Of a DNA stretch of 63,236 nt, positions 46,996 to 56,942 are shown piece after piece. The notes under the pieces are model-generated. The model did not search any database and was not told where the DNA came from. It saw only the letters and a list, made by a program, of their open reading frames with translations. This DNA is from CAYZGU01 sp964478165 (lineage in GTDB: Bacteria > Poribacteria > WGA-4E > JAJDTR01), in NCBI GenBank assembly GCA_964478165.1, contig CAYZGU010000028.1, positions 1 through 63,236 of the forward strand, written 5' to 3'. Each line of letters opens with the position of its first letter. Within the stretch, counting starts at the first letter, position 1. A program made the position numbers and the translations under genes.

Positions 46996-48420
46996 TTACT
47001 CTGTGAATGTAATTCCTTTGGCTGCTTTAACAATGGAAGATAATTCTCGTTCCCCGATGGTTCGTACATCTATCCAAAAGGACTCGTCCTGTGTCCGACC
47101 AATGACCGGTGTCGGCTGACTCCGAAACTGCGCAGATAATGCTTTGGCGGATATTTGACGTGGCGCCAAGACTACTCCGAAACTTGGTAACCTGTCAACG
47201 GGTAACGACCCGCTGCCTATTTGTGCAAAGCTTTCCTTAATCGAAATATCGATAGTCTCTTTAAAAATCTCGGCGAGCTTGCCTGCAAGCTCATCTGCGA
47301 CAATTTTTAGCTCTTGTAGTGTTCGGATATAGCAGCGTAACATCGGCAACTCACTATGGAGAGTTGCCTGGTTTAGATAAAGTCTCAGACTGGCTTCGAG
47401 GGCTGCGATTGTTAATTTTCCGACGCGGAGCGCGCGCATTAGGGGATTCCTGCGAATTCTGTCTATGTAGTGCGACTTTCCCACTATTATTCCGGCCTGT
47501 GGACCACCGAGTAATTTGTCGCCGCTGAACGTCACGATGTCGACACCAGCGTTGATGCGTTCGCGGACTACCGGTTCGCGAGGCAGACCGCAACGCGTTA
47601 GGTCAATCAATGAACCGCTTCCAAGGTCCTCGACCGTGGGAATCTGGTGGCTCCGTCCAAGTTGCGAAAGCTCGTCGATGGAGGGTGTTGAGGAAAAACC
47701 AACAATTTTATAATTGCTGGGGTGTACTTTGAGTATTAGCCCCGTGTTTTCGGTTATCGCATTTTCATAGTCGGCGAGGTGGGTTCGGTTTGTAGTTCCA
47801 ACTTCGCGCAAGATTGCTCCGCTCGATTTCATAACGTCGGGAATTCGAAAGGCATTACCGATCTCAATCAATTCCCCCCGTGAGATAATAACCTCTTTGT
47901 CCTGTGCCAGTGTATTCAGTGCCAACAACACCGCTGCGGCATTGTTATTTACGACAGTTGAACCTTCACATCCGGTTAGTCGTTGAAGTATGGGTTCGGT
48001 GATAAGATCGCGATTGCCTCGCTGGCCCGTAGCGAGATCGTATTCGAGGTTAATAAAGTTGCTGGCCGCCTGTACTAGACTTTCACACGCCGACGTGCTA
48101 AGAAGAGCTCGACCGAGATTCGTGTGCGTGATAGTTCCTGTTGCATTGATAACAGGGCGCAGACTCGAGGTTCCTATTTGTTGCAGTCGCGCGAGTGCGA
48201 TCTGCGAATAATTGACGTCGTCAAGAACACTGATATCTGCCCCAGATTCAAGAATCTGGGTTCTTTTTTCTTCAATGACGGAGCGCAGTATGTCTGTCAC
48301 TAGATCGCGGGAATACTCTTCCTGAATCCTGATGAACTCGTCTTGAATCAGTAATTTCTCTATTGAGGGGATGCAGCGCAATGCGGCCTGTTGTTCGCAC
48401 GTCACATTCTTGTCGAGCAT
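46996..48420 (-). CDS. selA: L-seryl-tRNA(Sec) selenium transferase SelA
   Basis: A PLP enzyme converting Ser-tRNA-Sec to Sec-tRNA-Sec using selenophosphate. The 474-residue protein shows the N-terminal helical tRNA-binding part with RCIPSIEKLLIQDE. INATGTITHTNLGRALL, the EYDLATGQRG stretch, and TFSGDKLLGGPQAGIIVG with the PLP-binding Lys follow. The length is normal. It heads the leftward selA-selB-tRNA-Sec group. selD, needed for selenophosphate, is not in the window. I saw no selenoprotein with an in-frame UGA nearby. Confidence 0.97.
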   Translation of the reverse strand: MLDKNVTCEQQAALRCIPSIEKLLIQDEFIRIQEEYSRDLVTDILRSVIEEKRTQILESGADISVLDDVNYSQIALARLQQIGTSSLRPVINATGTITHTNLGRALLSTSACESLVQAASNFINLEYDLATGQRGNRDLITEPILQRLTGCEGSTVVNNNAAAVLLALNTLAQDKEVIISRGELIEIGNAFRIPDVMKSSGAILREVGTTNRTHLADYENAITENTGLILKVHPSNYKIVGFSSTPSIDELSQLGRSHQIPTVEDLGSGSLIDLTRCGLPREPVVRERINAGVDIVTFSGDKLLGGPQAGIIVGKSHYIDRIRRNPLMRALRVGKLTIAALEASLRLYLNQATLHSELPMLRCYIRTLQELKIVADELAGKLAEIFKETIDISIKESFAQIGSGSLPVDRLPSFGVVLAPRQISAKALSAQFRSQPTPVIGRTQDESFWIDVRTIGERELSSIVKAAKGITFTE

Positions 48421-49733
48421 AGTGTTGAGTAATAGAATAAAATGAAGTGGTTTTCAGCTCACTCATTAAGTTGCACCTTGATTATACTTAACCGCCGCAG
48501 AAGGGTCAAGGCAAAACCTTATCGCGCAGGTGCTTTACCTTGTCCTCAAACTGGATTTATAGGTTCTTGGAAGCATGAAGCGCAATCCTGTCACCTTTCT
48601 GTTCGAGACGAGTAACGCGTTCGTGTAACAGGTAAGATTTTAATGGAATTGGGGTTGTCTGATTCTATCTGCGTCGGTAAGGCTGACCTGTTGTGGAGGT
48701 CTAAAGTGTTTCCAGGATTGGCTAATAAGCCTGTTTCGATTTGGCGGGTGCAAAGACTTAATTTCAAGAACCCGCATACTAATGACCTAAGTACTATCAA
48801 ATGTCATGGCGCAGAATCCGCGTCTTTGTCGCATAGAGAGCATGAACAACACGGAATAGCTCTAGTGCGCGCTGGGATGGAGGCCAGATTCAAAAGGTCC
48901 AAAACGCGTTTCGTAGATTAGATTGCCAACGGGGGTGGCTTTGCGTGGTAGCAAATGTGTAACTCATTGATAGCAATAAATAATTCGGCATCGGATTGCG
49001 ACGTAGGCAGTACACAGGTCTTAAATATGTAAAAGATAATTTAAGGTGTGAACGCGGGGCATGCATAGTGGTCGCGGATGTTAAGATATAGAATACAAGA
49101 GTCATTCTACATCGAAACAAGTTTCCATAGTTGGAGGGTGAATCGACACTCAAGACAATGAATGCTACTCGGGCGTGGGACTAATAAGAGCCAATGTTTC
49201 CGAAGGAATCCTCGGGATGGCCTACTGCCGGCGTGAACATGGTCTGATTAGCGTGTGGGCAATGAGTGCTCGCGATATTCATCTCGTTGGCAACAGAGCT
49301 AAGGACAGTTGCACGCTTTCCAAATTACGGGCCGGACCGACGTACTCCATTGTGATTCTGCGTCGCGTTTCGCCCGGGGAATTTGATCTTGCTTGCATAA
49401 ATCTGATGTCGAGACTAGGCCGAAACTAATATTGCTGGTGGCGAATGGGCCAATCCCGTTGCTGATGCACATGCCGTGGCGCTGGAAAGCACTGGCATTC
49501 ATTGTGGTTCTCAATTTGAATATGGGGTTCTGGTTGGCCAGCCTGGTAGGCGTAGTTGTCGCAGGAAGTCTATCGGTCTTGGTGTCTGACACCCACGGTT
49601 CATGGCTTAACGGTAGAAATGGGAATGTTTGATACAGTCCAGGCTGGTAGTGGTCTACAATCTGTGTCATTTTTGGTGAAATTGACGCTTTTGTGTCGTT
49701 CGAAAACAGCAGGTGAATCTGAGTAGAAAAAAG
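48421..49733. other. Gap between selA and the next Gfo/Idh gene; nothing firm
   Basis: Open stretches at 48643-48921, 49175-49429 and 49393-49632 on the plus strand overlap in different frames and read as partly protein-like, but no family could be named. One or more decayed genes are possible. Confidence 0.35.
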
Positions 49734-49760
49734 TTGACAAAGCACCTGGACTGATATAAC
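49734..49760 (+). promoter_or_regulatory. Putative promoter of the 49863 Gfo/Idh gene
   Basis: TTGACA (49734-49739, perfect) and TATAAC (49755-49760, 5 of 6) are separated by 15 bases, slightly short. The gene starts about 100 bases downstream. Confidence 0.45.
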
Positions 49761-49862
49761 ATGCACCTGCGTGCGATTGGCCCGATACTCGAGTGTTTTT
49801 ATAGGCGCTGCTCGTGGCTATGAATCGCTGTGTCAAAATCAAGTTAAGGGAGAGCTTACATT

Positions 49863-50894
49863 ATGAGTGACAAATCAGTTCGGATCGGAATTATCGGCGC
49901 GGGTGCGAATACGACATCTCGCCATATTCCCGGTTTACAAGCAATTGAAGGGGTCGAGGTTACTGGCGTGTGCAATCGGAGTCGTGAGTCATCTCAGCGA
50001 GTCGCTAGCGAGTTCAACATATCGAAAACCTATGAACACTGGCAGGAAGCTATCGCCGACTCCGAGACGAATGCCATTGTAATCGGGACATGGCCATACA
50101 TGCATTGTCGTACAACACTTGCGGCGTTGGACGCGGAGAAGCATGTGATGTGTGAGGCCCGAATGGCGATGAATGCTCAGGAGGCACATACTATGCGTGA
50201 TGCCGCTCGTGAAAAACCACATTTGATAACGCAGATCGTTCCGTCACCCATGACTTTGGGACAAGATAATGCGGTGAAACGACTCATTGCAGAAGGATAT
50301 CTTGGGGATGTGTTAGCGATTGAGGTGCGGAGTGGTGGACTGTTTCTCGATGCGGATTCGCCACTGCGTTGGCGTGAGAACTTCGATTTGAGTGGACTGA
50401 ACATTATGTCGATGGGAATTTGGTACGAGGCTTTGCTGCGTTGGGTAGGTGAAGCTACACGTGTTGTTGCTATGGGAAAAACATTTGTTAGAATGCGGAA
50501 GGATGCCGATGGGCTGATGCACCCGGTTCGAATTCCAGAGCACATTGACGTGACCGCGGACATGGCGTGCGGTGCTCAGTTGCACCTTCAAGTTTCAAAT
50601 GTCAGTGGTTTAGCTGGGCCAAACGAGGTCTTCTTATTTGGCAACAATGGTACGCTGCGTATTGCTGACGACACAATCTATGGTGGTCAACAGAAGGATG
50701 CAGCCCTTAATCAACTGGAAATAGATCCTGGCGAAGTCGGCGGATGGAGAGTGGAAGACGAATTTGTAGGCGCAATTCGGGGTCACGAAACCATTACCCA
50801 CACCAACTTCGAGGATGGTGTTAAATACATGGAATTTACCGAGGCTGTAAATCTCAGTATGGAAACCGGAACCGCGGTTACACTTCCTTTGTGA
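49863..50894 (+). CDS. Gfo/Idh/MocA-family oxidoreductase with altered EKP motif
   Basis: A 343-residue NAD(P)-dependent dehydrogenase-like protein. The Rossmann start is IGIIGAGANTTSRHIPG. At the catalytic position the usual E-K-P reads MCEARMAMN, so the Lys and Pro are replaced by Ala and Arg. The C-terminal domain includes DLSGLNIMSMGIWYEALLRW, where a usual metal- or substrate-binding His is also not obvious. This could be a different mechanism, a binding or regulatory protein, or a subfamily with its own chemistry. The ATG follows a GGGAG-containing leader. Confidence 0.87.
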   Translation: MSDKSVRIGIIGAGANTTSRHIPGLQAIEGVEVTGVCNRSRESSQRVASEFNISKTYEHWQEAIADSETNAIVIGTWPYMHCRTTLAALDAEKHVMCEARMAMNAQEAHTMRDAAREKPHLITQIVPSPMTLGQDNAVKRLIAEGYLGDVLAIEVRSGGLFLDADSPLRWRENFDLSGLNIMSMGIWYEALLRWVGEATRVVAMGKTFVRMRKDADGLMHPVRIPEHIDVTADMACGAQLHLQVSNVSGLAGPNEVFLFGNNGTLRIADDTIYGGQQKDAALNQLEIDPGEVGGWRVEDEFVGAIRGHETITHTNFEDGVKYMEFTEAVNLSMETGTAVTLPL

Positions 50895-51762
50895 TTTAGT
50901 TGTTTCGGATAGTTTTTCGTTTAAGATCAATATTCTAAATTATGTTCAGCACCTGCACGTGGCGAAAAGGTGGAGATGGGCTACGGATTCTAGTGAGTTT
51001 TCTGTGGCGAACGGTTGTTCGCTTTGAAGTGCCGGGTCGTATGGACAATTAATCGATTGCTTGTGCGGCAAGCAATCAATGCTTCTAGAATAGATAAATG
51101 TACACATTACACCGCTGTTGGGAGGCCTCTGGTTTTAGGCTTGCGCAAATTAATAGTGTGGATTTGACCGCGCTGTGTGACCTAGGCCGAGTGTGAATGG
51201 GAACGAAGAGGTGTTTATTCGAGTAAGCGGTGCCTTCATCAGCGGGTATCGGTTGGCCCAATGGTCACATGTCTACGACTGCGCCGCAAATGATTCCTGA
51301 ATGAGCTAGGATTCGACAGTCTAGGGAAAGATCCGTGCCTTCGTATCTGCTTCTACGTCCAGTTCGATATTGAAGTGGTGGGTGAAACGTTGGCCTGGCG
51401 TACCCCCTGCGTCGGCACATCCCCATTCTCCGGCGGCATAAGCCCATGTATGAGGTGTCACCAGTAAACGATACTCTCGGATTGCGATGCCCGTTAGCAC
51501 TACTCGGCTCTGAAATATTTACTGGCCATTGGAGTGCCAGGTGATTGAGAACGATCTCTGCTTCGTCCTCTTGCTGGGCTGTTCGGGAAGGCGGATCGGC
51601 ATCTGGTGTGACAAAGGGTTTTTGTATTCTGCGGATTTGCGAATGCCATGCCTGTGAGCTGGTAAGGGCGTTTGATGATGTGGGAGTTTCTGTTCGCACG
51701 GCCGATTTGATGCTGTCCCATTCCGAATGAAAAACATGGCTTTATGCGGCTGCTGAAAATTC
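50895..51762. other. Gap after the EAR-type Gfo/Idh gene
   Basis: The minus strand from about 51700 to 51270 is open in two frames and carries a protein-like patch (51360-51490) that I could not assign. No promoter or RNA was recognised. Confidence 0.35.
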
Positions 51763-52509
51763 CTACGCTTCCTTGGGACGAAAGTTCTCAGTTATTCGTC
51801 CTGCACAGCGCAGTTTGTCGAACAGCCATTGACTAGTTTTATCGCGGGGAAGTGAAAGTTGATCGATTCCGATTCCGTCGCGGCCATGGTCTCTGCCCGA
51901 ACTATGCATGTATTCGGAGCTTCGAATGCAAAGTCCGACATGAGTGGCTCGACGTTCAGATCCGAAGAATAAAAGGTCGCCAGGCTCTAGCTCGCTAATT
52001 CGAATCGGGTGACTGAAAGCTTCCTGCTGATACGCATCACGCGGAATCCAAATGCCTACCGATGCAAACGCAGCTTGCATAAATCCGGAACAGTCGTAAT
52101 GCGGTCCAAGCGTGCCGCCCCAAAGGTATCGATTGGGCTGCGCAATCGCAAGATGTGCATACTCAAGTACGCCCGAGATTCGGGCTCGAATTTCTGATTC
52201 TGGAATCTTCGCCGCCTGATAGTGTTCTTCCGTGGTTTTGAGATTGTTGAGGTTCTCAGCGGATACCCAACCATAATAACCGTCTTCACACAGGCGAATC
52301 TCAGTGGCCTGTGGAACAGCTGCGACGTTGGCTGACGGGATCCGAAGATGACGGCCAGTTTTCGCTTGAGTTGCCAAACGTAGACATTTGCTAGAATCGT
52401 AGACATTTACGTCGGTTAGGGCCTGGTATTCGAGCGCATTCTGATGAATGCCACCGTTGTTCTCGATGACGTTCGTTCTAAAAAGTGCTGCGGGCACGAT
52501 GTTCTTCAC
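51763..52509 (-). CDS. NlpC/P60-family cell-wall peptidase
   Basis: A 248-residue C40 cysteine peptidase that would cleave peptidoglycan stem peptides. The N-terminal half contains SH3-like strands (ANVAAVPQATEIRL). The catalytic domain begins with YLWGGTLGPHYDCSGFMQAAF (Cys nucleophile). PGDLLFFGSERRATHVGLCI gives the catalytic His, and SGRDHGRDGIG supplies the third polar residue. No clear signal peptide is visible, so export is uncertain. Its start overlaps the PhyH stop by 4 bases (ATGA), showing co-translation. Confidence 0.88.
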   Translation of the reverse strand: MKNIVPAALFRTNVIENNGGIHQNALEYQALTDVNVYDSSKCLRLATQAKTGRHLRIPSANVAAVPQATEIRLCEDGYYGWVSAENLNNLKTTEEHYQAAKIPESEIRARISGVLEYAHLAIAQPNRYLWGGTLGPHYDCSGFMQAAFASVGIWIPRDAYQQEAFSHPIRISELEPGDLLFFGSERRATHVGLCIRSSEYMHSSGRDHGRDGIGIDQLSLPRDKTSQWLFDKLRCAGRITENFRPKEA

Positions 52510-53309
52510 TCTAGTTCTGCCTCAAAGGTTCTGACTTCAGGGAAACGGGTTCTTCCGCGGATTAGCTTGCCCAAGCGTGGTTGCCGCTTATTATAGACTT
52601 CCACGGCATCAGCATCGGCGTAGCGCAAGAAAATAAGCCTCCGATCGTGTTGGGACTGATTTCCGTCTGATTTGTGGGGCATCCATGCGTGGAACATCAG
52701 CGCTTCTCCCGCCTTCATAGGGATTGGGATTGCGTTTTTTTCGTCGACAGCAATCGAAATCTCTTTCATCGCCTTTTTCGATTCAGCAGTCATTTGGTTA
52801 CTGACGTCAATCTGCCCTATTCGGTGCCCACCAGGAATTATCCAGAGACACCCACTGTCTCTGTTGGTATCATCGAGGGCAGTGATGCACGTAATAGCAG
52901 TATAGGGATAAAGTTCGCCGTATCCATTGTCCTGGTGCCAGGACGCGATCTTAGTATTTCCTCGTAGCTTAAAGCTGAGTTGTGAGGTCACGCCTTTCAG
53001 GTTGGGGCCCACGAGTTGCTCAGCGCAGTCCACGAAAGGACCGTGGAAATAATAACGTCGAATTAGGTCAGAATGATGATGAACGTTAGCCAACAAGGAA
53101 TTTCTCAACCAGCTCTGCCTCTCGTCGAATTCACGCCGGTCTTGGTTCCAAGCGTCCATTCCTTGTGTCCTCATCAAGGTCAGTCCAAGGTCGGTCAGGA
53201 TGCGCCCATAACAGAGATATCCCATCGTGTGAAAAAACTCTAGTTGGACAGCACTGAGCCGGCGGTGAATAAAATGCCGGCGCTCAACTTCTTTGCCATT
53301 GCATTCCAT
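52506..53309 (-). CDS. Phytanoyl-CoA dioxygenase (PhyH) family protein
   Basis: Fe(II)/2-oxoglutarate oxygenase of 267 residues. The metal H-x-D lies in SWHQDNGYGELYPY (about residue 119), CLWIIPGGHRIG is the conserved strand, and the distal His and 2-oxoglutarate Arg are in FHAWMPHKSDGN and DRRLIF. The N-terminus carries a charged stretch unlike the first PhyH protein in this window. Its 3' end overlaps the NlpC/P60 gene by 4 bases. AAGGA lies about 12 bases before the ATG. Substrate unknown. Confidence 0.87.
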   Translation of the reverse strand: MECNGKEVERRHFIHRRLSAVQLEFFHTMGYLCYGRILTDLGLTLMRTQGMDAWNQDRREFDERQSWLRNSLLANVHHHSDLIRRYYFHGPFVDCAEQLVGPNLKGVTSQLSFKLRGNTKIASWHQDNGYGELYPYTAITCITALDDTNRDSGCLWIIPGGHRIGQIDVSNQMTAESKKAMKEISIAVDEKNAIPIPMKAGEALMFHAWMPHKSDGNQSQHDRRLIFLRYADADAVEVYNKRQPRLGKLIRGRTRFPEVRTFEAELE

Positions 53310-53619
53310 AGCTATCTAGATTCCTTTTCTCCATAGTAGGGGACTAGAATTGTAACGAGTATTTTCCGTATTGCCTCGGAATTCTCCGTCTAACGGAGGA
53401 TATGCCGAGTCCCATCTGGGTTTTGCCGTTGACGGACAAGCCAAAAGGCATTAGAATTGTCGTTGGCTAATCAAGTTCAGTGCTAGGTCTGACATATAGG
53501 ATATCATCCTTGGGACTTTCGGTGCACCCTGTTCGCATCGCTTTAGATTTGGAATGGTGTTTTGTTGGCCTACAATCATTGAGTATCATTAATCTATGAA
53601 TACGGGAGCATAATCGACG
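53310..53619. other. Divergent region between the PhyH and Asp-box genes
   Basis: About 310 bases with no gene. GGGAG precedes the Asp-box gene start. No convincing promoter pair was found. Confidence 0.4.
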
Positions 53620-56600
53620 ATGAACAGTCCGCATCAAGATGTAGGCCTATTGCACGCCTTCAGTGAACGAGGACCACGCGCTGACAACGCGCTCAAATGG
53701 CGATGCATCGGCCCACCTCGTGGTGGGCGAGTCGTTGCTGTAGCTGGACATCCCTCAGAGTTCATGACCTTTTACTTTGGGGCATGTGCCGGGGGAGTCT
53801 GGAAGACTCTTGACGGCGGCACATACTGGGAGAATGTCTCGGATGGGTTCTTCAACTCCGCCGCGATTGGAGCGCTTACTGTCTCGGAGTCCGATCCGAA
53901 TGTTATTTATGCCGGCACAGGGGAAACGACTATCCGGCTGGATGTTTCATACGGAGACGGTGTCTACAAATCGGTTGATAGTGGCAAAACATGGACGCAC
54001 CTTGGTTTAGAGCAAACACGTCATATTGGTGAAATTCGTATCCATCCTCAAAACCCTGATCTAGTGTATGTGGCTGCTTTAGGAAATGCATTTGGCCGCA
54101 ATCGAGAGCGTGGGGTGTTTCGTTCTCAGGATGGTGGGCTAAATTGGGAACAAGTGTTGTTTCGTAGCGAAAAAGCCGGTTCTGTTGATCTAGACATGGA
54201 TCCAAATAATCCTCGAATCCTCTTTGCATCTATTTGGGAAACCTACCGAAATTTCTGGGAGCTATCAAGTGGGGGACCAGATAGTAGTCTCTATCGTTCG
54301 GATGATGGAGGCAGCACCTGGGAGGACATTACGGATAATGCCGGCATGCCCAGGGGAATCAAGGGTAAAATCGGAATCTCTATTTCGCCGGCGAAACCTG
54401 GTCGAATTTGGGCAATTGTCGAAGCGCACGCAGGAGGGCTTTATCGTTCGGATGACGGTGGTGAGACCTGGGAACTGTTGACCTCGGATCACGCATTGTG
54501 GGAACGCCCTTGGTACTATTCCCACATTTTTGCTGACCCGCAAGATTCTGAGACAGTCTATATTAACAACCTTAAGATGTGGAGATCTACGGATGGCGGA
54601 AAAGGGTTTGCCGAGATAGGTACTCCTCATGGTGACCACCATGATTTATGGATTGACCATAAGGACCCGCAGCGGCTGATTCTTGGAAGCGATGGTGGTG
54701 CGTGCGTTTCATTCAATGGGGGTGAAACCTGGTCGACGATATACAACCAGTTGACTTCACAGTTTTATCGCCTTGCGGTGGACAATCAGTTTCCGTTTCG
54801 TGTTTATGGAACGCAGCAGGATAATTCGAGTATCAGTGTTCCAAGCGCCACTGAATATGGTGCGATTAGATGGCACGACTGTTACGCTGCTGGTACTGGT
54901 GAAAGTGGAGATATCGTTGTGCGGGCCGACGACGCGAATATTGTATATGTTGGAGCGGTTGGAAGTTCGCCGGGCGGGGGTGGAGCTCTACAGCGATATG
55001 ACCATCGCACGGGACACGTGCGCTTGATTACAGTCTGGCCGGAAGCCTATTTTGGCTGGGGGGCAAAAGATCTTAAATATCGTTTTTCTTGGACGTTTCC
55101 GGTTGTCCTTTCGCCTCATGATCCGAGTGTCCTCTATGCGGCGGGGAATCTGGTCTTTCGCTCGACTGACGAGGGCAGTAGTTGGCAAGCAATTAGTCCG
55201 GATCTTACACGTAATGATCCCGGTAAGCTCGGCGCTTCAGGTGGTCCGATCACGATTGATGCGAGTGGTGCCGAACACTATGGGACCATTTATGCCTTTA
55301 CTGAATCGGAGCACGAGCCGGGTGTTTTTTGGGCTGGTAGCGATGATGGTTTGATTCACATCTCAAGGGATGGTGGCGCTTGTTGGGTTGATGTTACACC
55401 ACCCTGTTTGCCAAAATGGTCTCTAATTCAGAATATCGAGGCGTCATCGCACGATAAGGCGACTGTCTATGTGTCTGCTACACGTTACAAATTGAATGAC
55501 TACCACCCCTATCTTTACAAAACAGTGGATTATGGACAGACTTGGGCGTTGATTAGTGCGAGCTTTCCGCAAGAGGAAATTACGCGCGTTGTGCGTGAAG
55601 ACCCAGTTCGTTCCGCCTTAATCTACGTTGGAACGGAAACCGGACTGTTCGTTTCGCTTGACGATGGTGCAACTTGGGAACGCTTGCAATCGAATTTTCC
55701 AGTCGTTCCCGTATACGACATGGTCATTAAGCAAAATCAACTTGTTGTCGCGACCCATGGAAGAGCATTCTGGGTTTTGGACGATTTAGCACCGTTACGT
55801 CAGATAACTGAAGTGATTTCTAACGCTGAAGCCCATCTGTTTGAACCGCCTCCTACTTATCGACGGTACATACAGTGGAGCGCTCGCGGATTTCGGAGCG
55901 ATACCGCTAAGAATTACATGGTTGGTCTTGGCGTTGAGGCAACCTTCTACGAAGACAAATTAGCTGATGGGGGTCGCAAACGAAGATATCTGGATGCAGG
56001 CGAAGGACCGCCTCACGGCGTGGTCATTCATTACTTGCTGAGTCAGGTTTCTGTGGATGAGGTCACCTTAAGGATTTTTAATGCACAAGACGAGGCAATT
56101 GCCACATTTTCTGGAAGGACAGATACGATCGAGGATACTGGTGGGATAGAGGATTGTGAAATGTCTCGACATGAGCTGAGCGCGCGGCGTCATATATCCA
56201 CTGACCAGGGAATCAACCGATTTGTGTGGGATATGCGTTATCCAGATGCACACGATGTCTCGGAGAATCGTGCATCTGAGCGCGCCAATGAGAACTCCAA
56301 CGATCCTCTCGATAGATTCAATGAAGGACCATTTGCTCCACCAGGTGTATATCACGTTCAGCTTACGGCTGGTGATAAAGAATACACCCAATCTTTTGAA
56401 CTCTTGAAGGACCCACGGATTGAGGCCACACAGGAGGACCTTGAATCACAGTTTAGGCTTTGGTGCCAGATTCGAGACAAGCTTTCCCGAACGAATGAAT
56501 GTCTTGATCGTTTGCATCGAATCCGCCGGCAGATTGATGAATGGAAACGGCGCCTTTCCGATAGGGATGATGGCAATGGGAAACAATGTTCCGAACTGGC

Positions 56601-56895
56601 CGATACGCTCGTGGCAAGACTTAACGCGATTGAGATGGAGCTCGTTGAGACAGACCCAGACGCGGAGACAGGCCCACTCCGGAGACCTGTCAGGCTAAAC
56701 GCAAAGTTATTGGACTTGGCGAACGTCGTGTCCTGCGTCGATGCTGCACCTCCGAGACAGGCTTACGATGTTTTTGAATATCTCTCGAGTTTGATAGAAG
56801 AACAGCTTGGGGCACTTCAGTCGCTGATTGAACAAGATCTTCCCGATTTTAACGGATTGATTAAGCAGGCAAACGTGCCTGCAGTCGGGGAGTAG
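53620..56895 (+). CDS. Large Asp-box (BNR/sortilin-like) beta-propeller protein
   Basis: A 1091-residue protein built mostly of beta-propeller blades. At least ten Asp-box motifs of the form S-x-D-x-G-x-x-W occur, for example SVDSGKTW, SQDGGLNW, SDDGGSTW, SDDGGETW, SFNGGETW, STDEGSSW and SLDDGATW. The fold is that of VPS10/sortilin domains and xyloglucanase-like proteins. The C-terminal 300 residues include an Asn/Asp/Glu-rich helical region with several conserved Trp. Homologues are often annotated as glycosyl hydrolase, but no catalytic pair can be assigned. No signal peptide is visible. The next gene, an MFS transporter, starts 47 bases later. Confidence 0.9.
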   Translation: MNSPHQDVGLLHAFSERGPRADNALKWRCIGPPRGGRVVAVAGHPSEFMTFYFGACAGGVWKTLDGGTYWENVSDGFFNSAAIGALTVSESDPNVIYAGTGETTIRLDVSYGDGVYKSVDSGKTWTHLGLEQTRHIGEIRIHPQNPDLVYVAALGNAFGRNRERGVFRSQDGGLNWEQVLFRSEKAGSVDLDMDPNNPRILFASIWETYRNFWELSSGGPDSSLYRSDDGGSTWEDITDNAGMPRGIKGKIGISISPAKPGRIWAIVEAHAGGLYRSDDGGETWELLTSDHALWERPWYYSHIFADPQDSETVYINNLKMWRSTDGGKGFAEIGTPHGDHHDLWIDHKDPQRLILGSDGGACVSFNGGETWSTIYNQLTSQFYRLAVDNQFPFRVYGTQQDNSSISVPSATEYGAIRWHDCYAAGTGESGDIVVRADDANIVYVGAVGSSPGGGGALQRYDHRTGHVRLITVWPEAYFGWGAKDLKYRFSWTFPVVLSPHDPSVLYAAGNLVFRSTDEGSSWQAISPDLTRNDPGKLGASGGPITIDASGAEHYGTIYAFTESEHEPGVFWAGSDDGLIHISRDGGACWVDVTPPCLPKWSLIQNIEASSHDKATVYVSATRYKLNDYHPYLYKTVDYGQTWALISASFPQEEITRVVREDPVRSALIYVGTETGLFVSLDDGATWERLQSNFPVVPVYDMVIKQNQLVVATHGRAFWVLDDLAPLRQITEVISNAEAHLFEPPPTYRRYIQWSARGFRSDTAKNYMVGLGVEATFYEDKLADGGRKRRYLDAGEGPPHGVVIHYLLSQVSVDEVTLRIFNAQDEAIATFSGRTDTIEDTGGIEDCEMSRHELSARRHISTDQGINRFVWDMRYPDAHDVSENRASERANENSNDPLDRFNEGPFAPPGVYHVQLTAGDKEYTQSFELLKDPRIEATQEDLESQFRLWCQIRDKLSRTNECLDRLHRIRRQIDEWKRRLSDRDDGNGKQCSELADTLVARLNAIEMELVETDPDAETGPLRRPVRLNAKLLDLANVVSCVDAAPPRQAYDVFEYLSSLIEEQLGALQSLIEQDLPDFNGLIKQANVPAVGE

Positions 56896-56942
56896 CATGA
56901 TGTCGGAGGGTAGTTTCCGAACATCGGGTCTATATCTGGAAT

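Noticed and set aside
49175..49632. Open frames with a vaguely SnoaL-like stretch before the 49863 Gfo/Idh gene
   Set aside because: The likeness was only a few residues and no full domain could be aligned.
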